NCBI GenBank assembly: GCA_009767595.1
Contig: VSDK01003991.1
Span: forward strand, 176,977-240,976
Reading direction: 5' to 3'
Length of the DNA stretch: 64,000 nt
DNA from: Symbiodinium kawagutii
Lineage: Eukaryota > Sar > Dinophyceae > Suessiales > Symbiodiniaceae
Shown: positions 35,463-46,727 of the stretch, piece after piece
How the letters are laid out: every line of letters starts with the position of its first letter
How positions within the stretch are numbered: position 1 is the first letter of the stretch
Made by a program: the position numbers and the translations under genes
Notes under the pieces: generated by a model
What the model was told of the DNA's origin: nothing
What the model saw: only the letters and a program-made list of their open reading frames with translations
Database searches by the model: none

Positions 35463-35555
35463 GGCGCCTGAGCAGCTGCCGCCCATGCAGGCCGCGTGCG
35501 GCCGCGGCTCGTGCGGCGCGCCGCGACCGCTGTTTGAGCCGCAGAGCGCAGTGGT
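35463..35555. CDS. GC-rich exon island, strand unresolved
   Basis: Very GC-rich. Plus: QLPPMQAACGRGSCGAPRPL then FEPQSA with donor GCGCA|GTGGTT. Minus: GAPHEPRPHAACMGGSCSG. Both are free of stops. It lies at a switch from AACCATC-type to GGTTCATGG-type sequence, as exons in this window do. Confidence 0.4.
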
Positions 35556-36791
35556 TGATTGCCCCAAGCATTGAACCATCAGTTGAACCAATAAAGGTTA
35601 CATAAAACTGTAAGAACCATCAGTTGGTGACTAAATTAACCAAATCTATTTCATGTTGGTCATGTAAATGAGGTTCATGAGTGATTTGTCTGATGGGATT
35701 CCCAGTTGGTTTACAAGTGATTCATGGTTGATTCATCTGATGGTTCATGGTGAATACTTAATGATGGTTACTGGTGATGGTTCATGAGTGATTCAACATA
35801 ATCTGACTGGTCAATTGGTGGTTCAATGGTTGATTTAATCATGGTTCAATGGTTGATTCATCTGATGGTTCATCCAATGACTGATCTAGTGATTGATGGT
35901 TTATGATAGATGTTTCATGGCTAAGCGTTCCTTAGAGAAGCTTTCAGGATACTTGAATGGATGAGGGTGAACGATGGCCATGGCTAAATCAATCATTAAT
36001 GATGGAAATCAATGGTTGCCAGGACTCCCCAGGTTTGGATTCTGACGAAAGAAATCTTCATGATGGTTTCTAGCGATGATTCAACTGATTTACCCAGGTT
36101 TAAAATGGTGAGTTCACTAATGATGGGTACTGATGCTTTATCAGGTGGATGATTTAAAATGCTTGATGGTCAACTGATGGCCAATTGATGTCATGAATGG
36201 TTGGTTAGATCGTGGTTCATGGATGATGGTCGATGCTAAGCACGTGGATTAGTGAAGGTTGATGATAGTTCCTGGTTTACGGGAATGGTTCAAAAGTAAA
36301 ACATGGCAAATGATGGTGATACCAATTAATTACTGGCCGTTGATGGCCTTGATCGACATAAATCAGCAATGATGATAAGTAAAGGGGCCTAATGACTAAG
36401 AACAATCAAGAAACTAGCAGTCCGTTATGGTTAATTAATGCAGTCTCTTCTGCATGATGCTTGGTGATGCAATGGCCAAAGTATTGTTGACTAAGTCTAG
36501 TTACGCAATGACCAACGGGTTCATACTGGCTAAGAAAGGGAAAATTATTGCTGACCATCAAGTAATGTTGAACAATGAGGAATCAATGAGAATTGATAAC
36601 ATTGGCTAGCTATGATTGGCTATTGATGATTAATACTGGCCGGTCCTTCCTGATGCTGATAATGCTTCATGGCTGGTATTGCTGGGTTGCAGGGCTAAGC
36701 GATAGAGGTTGCTGATGACGTCCCCAAAAGGCGACTAAATGTTGCCTGATCTAAATACTGATCATGAGGGAAGTTATATCTGATTATTTAC

Positions 36792-36907
36792 CTCCAGGAC
36801 GGCTGTACATTCATCGCAGGGTTCCAGCCCAGCAGCACTGTTCCATTTCAGTCTTTCGTTTTGTGAAACTTGGTCAATGGTTACGGTCCGGTCCCACAGG
36901 CTTGTAC
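36792..36907 (-). CDS. Probable exon, unidentified gene
   Basis: TSLWDRTVTIDQVSQNERLK, WNSAAGLEPCDECTAVLE. Acceptor CCGGCAG|GT, donor CTGGAG|GTAAAT, 116 bp, both canonical and in phase with 38024-38128. Plus-strand alternative: GPTGLYLPAGFRMANEE and stop. Confidence 0.5.
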
Positions 36908-38023
36908 CTGCCGGCGGGCTTCAGGATGGCCAACGAAGAATGAGTGTTTGGTTGATTGCCGGGGGGTCTTAGTGGATTATGAGGGGATGGTCATGAAAGA
37001 TCTTCCAAGTACTATATGTGATGTTTGACTGGTTGAGTATGGTCATTGCCTGGTTAACTACTACAGAAGCCACAACTCAGTGATCACCACCGCATATCCA
37101 GAACACAGGTGATTGGGAGTAGCTGATCACGGCTAAGACGGTGCAAAAGAATCCCATCGTCAAACCAAGCGTGTTTGGAAGGGTCGAAATGTCAAGTGCA
37201 ACTGCCGATTCTCATCGCACACGTTCACACAGTGCATATCATCGCTGATTCCATGGCATATGGATCTTGTATATGCCTGATGGTCAATGATAGATATCAA
37301 TACATTAATGTGAGCATGCCAAAAAAATGTTACGTTGAGGTGGTCGCAGGCACAACTACCACGAACATATTTTGCACTCATACAAGACTGATGCCAACCA
37401 TCACTAACCATCACGTCTTTGGCACATATTTACCTGCGATTCAACCACCTTTAAAACCATTAATCAATTAATGCTGGATCCGTTTCGGCAGGGTAGACCC
37501 CTTGCTTAAGCAATGGGCTTTACTTGCAGTAAAAACAATGGTTGTTGGAATCCAAGGGATTTCTCCAGAGCCAACCCCAATGGCTGCAAATTGCAACCGG
37601 AACAACGTCATCTTCCGGAATGATTCGGCCACTGATTTCTCCCCAGAACGATATGATTGTCGTGGTGGTGATTCGCGGCAATGATTGTGATATGTCAATA
37701 AAGCCCTGGGTTTCTCTGTTGATAGCGGTTGGACAAACACACCTTTTAGATCCTTTTGGAAACACGGACACCGCCATCAACTATCTCTAACAAGTGTTCA
37801 ATAATGATCCCGGCACTAAAAGCTATGAAGCATCATTGAATCAACAATGAACCAGCACGAAACCACCACTAAGCCATCATTCAACTACCATTGAGCCATC
37901 ATTACTACCATTTGGTCATGTCCCTCCTGGTACCTCCTTGGTCCTTGGCTCCCACCTTTCAAGGTACAGGGCCATGGGGATACCCCTGGCGAAGCTCATC
38001 GCACCCTCTCAACAGCCGGGGAC

Positions 38024-38128
38024 CATCAACACCCTGGCGAGCTGCACCCAACTTTTCGTGCGGTGACACTCCCGGCAAATCGGTGCTGCGAATCCAGGCG
38101 CCCCGGTTTTCGAGTCCAACCAGGGCGC
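38024..38128 (-). CDS. Probable exon, unidentified gene
   Basis: ALVGLENRGAWIRSTDLPGV, SPHEKLGAARQGVD. Acceptor CCTCAG|G, donor GATG|GTCCCC, in phase with the exons on both sides. The plus strand (MGIPLAKLIAPSQQPGTINT) also has good splice sites and higher G/C third positions, so this may be wrong-stranded. Confidence 0.45.
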
Positions 38129-38902
38129 CTGAGGAATCCGCAACCGTGGCGAAATCATGGATGGTTCATGGTTGGTTCCTGTCTGGTTCATGGTTGGTTT
38201 ATTGTTGGCTCATGGTGAATCAATGTTAGCAGTTGTTAGAGTGCGTTCTGGTCAACTCTGGTTAATCTTGGCTCACTACTGCCTAAGCAAAATTGATGAT
38301 CTACATTCAGGGTTGATAACAAGGATTGACGTAATGGCCGATCACAGGCATTAAATGTGAACTACTTGGCTAATCAATGGTCGGTGGACTGGTGGTAAAC
38401 AATAAAGTACGTGTAACCATTCATTAACGGTTGACCAAGGGTTTGCGGCGCATCACTGTCTTACCGTGGTTGGCTGGTTGAAGAATATGGCCGCATCCAT
38501 TTCTCAACGCTCACTAGATGATGAATAATGATCAGTTGGTTTGTGTTCAATTGCCTATTGTGCATGATTATGCTTGCTGCATTGCTTGTTATTTCGGTCG
38601 TCGAAAAGTGAGCGATTAGTGGTCCTAATGAATGTCAAAAAGCAGCAAAATAGTATCACCATCTCATCCATCGGCAATTGGTTGCTTCACTTTGGTTGAT
38701 GGTTAGTTGAATGGTTCGCTGAATGGTTGATACTGGTCATTTCATGGTTAACTAAATGGTATGCGAAGACATGACCCATCATAAACCATTCTTTCACCCT
38801 GTCATTGAATCATTGACCAGGGAGATTTGACTTCGAATTTCACCATTATTTGTTTTACCATGTTTCATTTTGAAAAATAACACCAACCTTTCATCGCCGC
38901 CA

Positions 38903-38964
38903 ACAAATTCACCATTCTCTCTCTCTCTCTCTCTCCCCATCGCCGTCTAACAAATTCACCATTG
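38903..38964 (+). repeat. CT microsatellite flanked by 15-bp direct repeats
   Basis: AACAAATTCACCATT occurs on both sides of a (CT)n-CCCCATCGCCGTCT block. A related CTCTCTCTCCCCATCGCCATC occurs at 47.5 kb without the flanking repeat, and a CT-rich block also occurs near 42.71 kb. Confidence 0.8.
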
Positions 38965-39318
38965 GTGGCATCAGTTTTCACCATAAATGAACCAACCATT
39001 AAGTCAATGATTAATTAGTGGGATTGAAAAGTAAATCTATAAAACTGACTATTTACTCTAGATAATGTTGATCATTTTGATTTACAAGATGTGCGTCATT
39101 CCAACTCTTGTGTGATGGGGTAAAAAGTTAGTTGACCATTGTGGATTCACAAGAACTACTGCCAATCAAGATACGGTTCATCACGTTGATCAACAAATCA
39201 ACTATGAATTCAGCGCAAAAAAATCAACCAACAAACATCAATCACTGACCGCCCCATAGCACTTCTGGTCCCTCCCTAGTTTGCGACGGGTTGGTTGTGT
39301 TGAACTTTATGCGGTTGC

Positions 39319-39387
39319 CGGGACGTGATTCCTCTTCACTAAACACCCGTGCTACCCAAATATCATGGGCACCGGTCTCCCACGTCG
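39319..39387 (-). CDS. Probable exon, unidentified gene
   Basis: TWETGAHDIWVARVFSEEES, RP. Acceptor GGGACAG|C, GC donor CCCG|GCAACC, phase 1 into the next exon to make Gly. No family recognised. Confidence 0.45.
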
Positions 39388-40264
39388 CTGTCCCGGTGAA
39401 GTCTCAAACATGGCATTGATGGTTTAATGGGTTAAATGCTTGTTGAATGGTGGCAAAACAGTGGTAAAATATAAGAATCAATTCGTGCTCAATTGATGGT
39501 TTTTGATAGTCAATTGATAGTTCATGATGGTTCATGATGCTTCATGATGGCCCTTTGATGCTTAATATTGATCAGTTGATTGTCCACTGGTGGATCACTG
39601 ATGGCTTCTTACGGCGATGTTCATGGTAAATGATGGTGGCTTATGTTTGGTTGTGATTATATTTTGGGTAACGTGGTGAGGATTCTCTCCAAATATCCCA
39701 TGTATCTACATAACTGCGTCATTCTACCATCCATGGAGCATCTGGGTCGTCACCCCGACAATCGACCATGTCTAGCCACAAGCCACAACAGTCTGATGGT
39801 ACATGATGTAACCTCCAAATCGCATCAACCCAAATAATAAACCGTTAGTTGCACTGGCCATTAACAAGATTGAAATAGTGGCAAGGGGTCATGCCCAAAC
39901 TAAGTCTCAAAATTGTGGCAATTGCAAACATCTCATCATTGGCTCCGTGCCTGTCATGTCGAACCGATGTGGCTTCACAAGAGTGAAGAAATACTCTGAA
40001 TTGCAGGCAGCACGGAAATATTTGTAGGCGTGCATGCAGTTGCACATAGTGTGTCAATTATTTCAAACAAGAACAACAAACATTGACAAGATAAAAAGAT
40101 TAGAAATGTGTGCAACACGCTTTCTCTTTATGCACAGCTGGATGTAAAACAACATCTGCATGTACATGTGCCGGTGCTTATTCGCTACAGGCAGGTACTC
40201 ACTACACACCGAAACAGAAACACCGTGACATATGCAAGCTGCAACATAACCTTCATAAAATACA

Positions 40265-43060
40265 TACACACCTATATCATCCTAGATCATCTTTGCATAT
40301 TGCATGCATGCATGCATGTGTCGGTCTTGTCCCACAAGTTTTCTTCTCAAAGGGGGAGGGTTCTGCAACTACTCTGCGTACGATCTCCGACATTCACCGG
40401 TGACGCGTGGCTTTCAGAAAAGAACTATGCCTTGGAAACACATAACTGAGAAGACTTGAAACTGTTTAATTGTTATTGATTGGCTTATAACGCTTGATAG
40501 TTGCTAACAACTGGTTGTCTATTAATGGCAGCCAATGATAAATATGATGGGTGTTTAGTGGTCCTCACTCATGATTGCTGATGCAAGTTGATTAGTTGAT
40601 GCCGCTTGATGATTAGTAAAAATGAGTGGATAGCAAAAAAAGAAGTACCCAGCCATTATGGACTGATGCGTGCTGATCGATGATATGAATTCTAAAGCTG
40701 GAAGATTTCCGAGCCACCGACTTTCCCTCCGGTAAACTAGCCTGGAAATGGATGAACTCACAAAATTTTCTGGGGAAACTCTTGGAGACCAGCTCTGAAT
40801 GGTGGATTTTCTATTGCCCGGTGTATTTACCAAAGGGTAGTATTTCAAACTGCTGTTTCCAAGTAAGTGGGTGCAGGAACCCACTAAGACAATGAACCCT
40901 TGGCAACCAGCTGGTGCTGGGACGCCATTCAACAGCTGCTGTCTATGCTTGGTACCCATCTTGCACTGGTGTTTTTTTAGCAGCTGCATATTACAAATCA
41001 TTCTCAACCATCATTAGCCATTCATGCCCCTCAATATTTACCATTATGAAGTATCACTACCAACCATCATTAATTAAAAACTAATCATCAATGGCAATCT
41101 CATGTCTATCTCAACTTGGCATGACCCAGTTGGCGTGTTCCCAAATGCTGCGCTGTGCTACCCGACAATTCCTTTGGAATGACAGGATAGGAGAGGAAAG
41201 GACACAGGCCGGTGCAGGATTCACGGCTGTAGCTTCAGAACGGTACCGTTCTTTTCTGATGCCTTCTTCGTTGTAGAAACCATTGCTTGACCAAGGAGTC
41301 TATTTCCCGAGGGGTCCTCATGAGGATTCCAACGGTGCCATTGTTTCCTCATGGAATTTTACCACACGAGCAATAACTAGCATGGCTTACTGATGGTAAA
41401 CTCGCGGTGAGTTTAAACAAACCGGACTGTAAATGCTGTCAATACATGTAAATGTATGTGATGATGGTTAACAATGACTGATCATGGTCAACGAGGTTGT
41501 ACTAATGAAGGGTAATCAAAAAAACAGTGGATTATGCATGGTGAATTAATGAGCACTTTATGATGATTGCTGAATAGAAAAGAAGTAATCCGACAAAATA
41601 TGCATGGTTTGAACTAACAAGGAAAAATGACTAGTCACCAACATTTGAGAATAGCAACTTATCATCGACTGATCATGATTGAGTTGTTAATGTGCTTGTT
41701 GAGGACTAGCAATGGCGATAAGAAAGAATGGTTAACACAAAAACAATACAAAAGGATGGTTGATCAATAGGAATGCTTAATTTATACAGTACTTGTGCCA
41801 CGGGCTTTCACGTTGTTGACATCAACTAATATTCCATAATGGTTCATAATTGCAATGAAAAAAAACAAATCTTGGAACTAAGGGAGATCATCACTACTGC
41901 AAGTATGAAATGCTTTGTGTCCTAGGCTACCTCTCACAATCCGCAACCCACTATTCTGTACTAGTTAGTAGTCCTAGGCGAGGCCAGCTATATGTACCAG
42001 TAATCACTGACCAATATTAATGCTTAAAAACCAGTCTTTGATTGCTCAAATTACTCGGCAAAGAATTTCTGTACCAACCACTTCTTACAGCAATCATGGC
42101 TATCGATTGGCACCCCGAAATCAATAATCAAACTTTATGGCATCTTATTATCCAGGGTTTAGTTTACTAACCACTTCAATTCATTCAGGACAAACTGAGC
42201 AGCATTGCTGCTTTATAATACCAGTAACATGTAACAACCAGTACTTAATTGATCATATTAACCACTTCAAATACTAAACATTGGATGGTTTGTAAATAAC
42301 CACTTATTTACAAGCCACTTGCTAACAACTTGTTATTAAATAACCAATTGATCATATTAACTAGTAAGCAATCAGTTTTTTGCCCGGGCATAAGCAATCA
42401 GTTGCAAAGCACTTCAATTAATCACGGCTCTCCATTCGGCCATGTTTCCTTTGCCAAGCTCGCCCTGGTGGCGATTCTCCTGGGGCATGGTGACGACGAA
42501 TGCTACGATCGCCACAGTGGACGTGATGAAAACTCGTGACGAATTTGCTCTTTACCGTGGTGAAGAGCTCGATATGAGCTGCTGAATAGTCATTCATATC
42601 ATTCATATCATTTATATGTGGTCAATAGTCATTCATAGTGATTGGAATTTGTGATAACCAATAACCAAATATGATTTTTCACGATTGGAATTTGTCATCA
42701 ACAACCAGTCTCTCTCCCTCTCTCTCTCCAGCGGTATCAGTCAGTCCGTCCATTGAAGGGTCAAAACCAACCATGAATTCAATTACTTAGTCAAATATTG
42801 TGAAAAGGTGATCATTATCCATCATCATCCATCACAATCAGCATTGCAGCCATGTCAATTAACAAAATAATGTTTATGATCTGAGATGTGCATATTGAGA
42901 TGGGCCTGGAAGTTCCACATTTCAAGAACCACACATGATCACAATCAGGCAACACTTGTCGTCCTGTTGGCCATTCACCAATTGTTCCTAGACATATTGA
43001 ATAGTCATCTCAAAAATAGTTCAATCCTTGTGTAATAAACATTTTAGCAATCTCTACAGC
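40265..43060. other. Mostly intron-like and unique DNA
   Basis: Apart from the island at 42.43 kb nothing is assigned. 40.69-40.86 kb contains a GGTAAAC(T/C)AGCCTGG stretch that recurs loosely near 46.2 kb. A (GCAT)n run lies at 40.30 kb. Confidence 0.4.
42426..42532. CDS. Exon island, frame and strand unresolved
   Basis: Minus strand: FITSTVAIVAFVVTMPQENR, HQGELGKGNMAEWRA with donor GCC|GTGATT. Plus strand: two frames are equally protein-like (KLALVAILLGHGDDE; ATVDVMKTRDEFALYRG). G/C third-position counts do not separate them. Confidence 0.4.
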
Positions 43061-43136
43061 GACTACTGTAAATGATATGAACCCGAATATCAATCCATGC
43101 AACCTACCATCAATCACACAAACCCCTGATTTTGAC

Positions 43137-43220
43137 CTTGCTGGTTGGGGGGCAGCTGCCTATCGTGGTTTCCCTAGCGTTTTGCTGAGGCTCCTCTGGC
43201 GATCCGTCATCCCCACTCAT
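43137..43220 (-). CDS. Candidate exon or gene start
   Basis: MSGDDGSPEEPQQNARETTI then GSCPPTSK, 28 codons with a perfect donor (AAG|GTCAAA). It could be the first coding exon of the next minus-strand gene. It could also be the end of a longer exon beginning at ATGTCAG|C (position 43248), which would keep phase with the cyclase and bypass the stop above. Confidence 0.4.
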
Positions 43221-43237
43221 CCTCCCAGCTCCTCTCC

Positions 43238-43276
43238 TCAAATGCTGACATACACGACGTCTTCTTCCACGCCATC
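43238..43276 (-). CDS. Possible terminal cyclase exon
   Basis: DGVEEDVVYVSI then TGA, phase 0 after the 43596 exon, acceptor GGTGAG|G. The opposite strand reads DIHDVFFHAILTTGGMTVVL with very high G/C third positions, so the strand is open. Alternatively the cyclase continues through the next entry. Confidence 0.35.
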   Translation of the reverse strand, partial: DGVEEDVVYVSI

Positions 43277-43803
43277 CTCACCACGGGAGGGATGACGGTT
43301 GTGCTGGCGGCCCACCGCTACCCGACATGTGGGGATGCCCTGTTACATGGTCCACAATGGCACCTGATAGTCTCAGAAAACATGTCCGACATTGGCACAC
43401 CGCCAAAAGGAAGGTGAATGATGGCTAATTGATGTAAATTGATGGTTCCTCAATGGTGAATTGATGGTGACTGACGATCAGTGAATGGCAAATTGAGGTG
43501 AATATGGTGAATGATGACTAGTGCATGATTGATTGATGGCAAAGTCATGGCGAATGCTTGATGCATCCCATCACCCCATGGTTACCATTAGTTACCTGCT
43601 TCATTGATGGGTTCATCCCACGCCCTGACGGTGCCATCCCAGCGTCTTTCTCGTTGGGCTCCCGCGGTAGCGTCCAAATGCCCTTCCAATGCGCTGGCGG
43701 TGGGTGGGACCTGGGCGAAGCGGCGAAGCTCCCAGCACATGTGACGATGTGACTGGGAGAAATGGCTGATGAGGATGACGAAATGATGGGGGACAAGTTT
43801 GGC

Positions 43804-43883
<80 letters not shown>

Positions 43884-43976
43884 GTGATGGTGATGATGAT
43901 GATGATGATGATGATGATGGTGATGGTGATGGTGGTGATGATGGTGATGATGGTGATGATGGTGATGGTGATGATG

Positions 43977-44060
<84 letters not shown>

Positions 44061-46665
44061 GCGATGGTGATGGTGATCGTGATGATGATGGTGATGGATG
44101 GTACTGAGCAGGATGACGAAGGCAACTACGGCATACAAGCAATTGTAGCTCGATTATATTCTATACTTCGAATCACCCAAAACCAAGCATGTAGAGTTTG
44201 AAACAACAAATGCCACTAACCAGTGGTGGCTCTCCAAGGATTTCCATGTAGCACATCCAGGCATAGCATCGGACCAGACAATTCTCAGAGCATCTTCCGA
44301 AACAGCTGCGGATCAGCTTCGTGATGCTTCGTGCTTCGAGGACTACCCGATTTCAACGGTTGATTTCAAGCCATGGCATGGTAAATCTACTATGTTCTAA
44401 GCATCACCCGCGCGGTAGGAAGATGTTCCAGGAACCCATCAGCTACACTTGACACGTGAGAGAACAACCATGGACAACATAGCTGTCGCCCCTGAGCATT
44501 GAAACCAGTAGTGATGTGCCACTATCACATGCTGTCATCATCTTTTCAGCGGCATGATGTTGGTTGCTTAGCCCTGGTCTAACCCCAAAAAACCAACATG
44601 TATAGCCATTTGCCATCACCACTTACAACCGTCAAAAAACCCTGCCAGCCCTGAACCAGCCCTGGTTTTCTGCCCCAGGGGCTGGTAGTAACTGGCGCGT
44701 TTTCTCATGACCACCGAAGCTTTGTCGAAGGTGCCAAAATGATGCCCCATCTGCAAGCTCACCTGCGCAATTGTAAGATGTGGTGAAGAACGGTTAGCAA
44801 TGGTAAACAACTGTGTTCACGGAAATATGGATCGTTCTCTGCTTATCCAATAGCAAAAATACCTGGGTAATAAAAGGTATATCATGACCATTGAATGCTT
44901 GTAACAGCTGTGTTCATGGGAAATAAAATGTCACTTGACGTTTATTTAATGGTAACCAGAGGTGATAAAAGGCAAAGTAAAGGTGATTTAATGGGTATTG
45001 ATTGATTGTGAAATTGGGTATTTGCTGGTCTTTTGATGGTTATTTAGTGATTGTGCAATGATTATTTGATGGTTTTCTGATGGTCCGCCATGGTTGTTGT
45101 TGATTTTGCACTGAAGATACTGAAGGTAAGATTATTAGAATAGCAAGGGCCAGGAACAAACACCCCAAAACTTTTGATCTTGGCTGGTTCCTCGTCCCTG
45201 TAACCTTCCCATAGTTACCGGCAACCCCCGTGCTATTACTTATAATCCGACTGGTTTGAGGCTATTGTGGCTATAACAGCTATCGTTGATATATCTGTTG
45301 GTTGGTTGTTAAGTATGATGGGTTGATGCCCGTTGTTGAATAGCTAATTGTAGCCGTTATAGTTTTCAATTGGGTACTGAATTATTTACATTGCAATCTC
45401 TAGTTGATTATCAAGTATCAACCCATCAACTCAGCCAACGCTATTCCATTCCTATGATGTTTGTTGGTTAGATCATGTTCTATCACGTTATATCATCTTA
45501 TGTCACGTTACATGGTGAGTGCCCTTGGTCATCAGTTCTATATTCGCACCCTTGTTGCAGGTGAGTGGTGGTTTTGATGCCTTCAACCGCCGCGTGGCCT
45601 CGCGGAAGATCGCTTCAGCTTTGTCGAACTTGCGATTCTCGTAGTATCTGAGAGCCGTCCTGGGCGCATCGTGGAGATGCAACTGGTGACTAAGCAACCA
45701 ACCAACCAACCAACCAACCAACCAACCAACCAACCAACCAACCAACCAACCAACCAACGAGATTATTAGCATCGATGGCAAACTAGCCAGTTACATTACT
45801 AGCTTCAATGGCTAGTATACACCATGATTTTGCAATCAACAAATGGTCAATAATCAACCAACCAACAAAATCACAAACCAGCCAGCCAGCCAGCAAGCCA
45901 ACCAACCAACTAACGAGGTAAGCCCACCAACACAAGCAACAAGGTTGGACTCATCATTGGTTATTTCAATGCTGGAAAAACCTGCATTGGCCAGGCTTTG
46001 ATTCATTCCAGCGGCGTCCACCATTTCAATAGCGAATAATTAGTTGATGGTGAAGGTTTCCAAAGCACAACTTCAGAATTTTACTTCTAGTAGGTTCCAT
46101 CCATTTTTTTCATCCCAAGCACTGCCAGAAACTTTGGTAGTAAATTATTTCCCATGCAACTAGGGAGGTTATTCTTCAGTTACCCTCTGGTAAACCAACC
46201 TGGCTGGAAGCTTTTTTTTGTAATTTTTCAATAGGTAAACCAATGTAAACCAGCATATTGTGCAGGTAAACCTCTACAAATTCCGAACTTAGACTATATT
46301 TCTTCAACAGCTGAACCATCGGAAATGGACCGGTAAACCTCCAGTGAAAACCAGCATTTCAGTAGCTAAACCACTATAATTGGTGCGTTTTTGTTCCGAA
46401 GTACCTTTAATACCTTTAGCTATTTGCTCCAGTATACACCCCTACAATTGGTTTCGGAGGAAATCGACATTGCTTCGAGCGGCGTATACTTCTGAGCGAT
46501 GGCGTCTCGCAGGTTGTACCTGAGAGGCTGGCGCTGAGGAGGGTGACCCCCGACACCTTGGGATTCCACTGCCTCAAACAATTCGTTGGGTGGCAGCCAG
46601 CTGTTGGAAAACAAAGCTTGGGATGACGTCAATCAACATATTGATGGTCCAAACAGCTTCGTCTC

Positions 46666-46727
<62 letters not shown>

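Noticed and set aside
43545-44201. Long poly-His, poly-Ser, poly-Ile, poly-Asp and poly-Met ORFs
   Set aside because: Translations of the GAT microsatellite. Only 43596-43710, in a different frame, is an exon.
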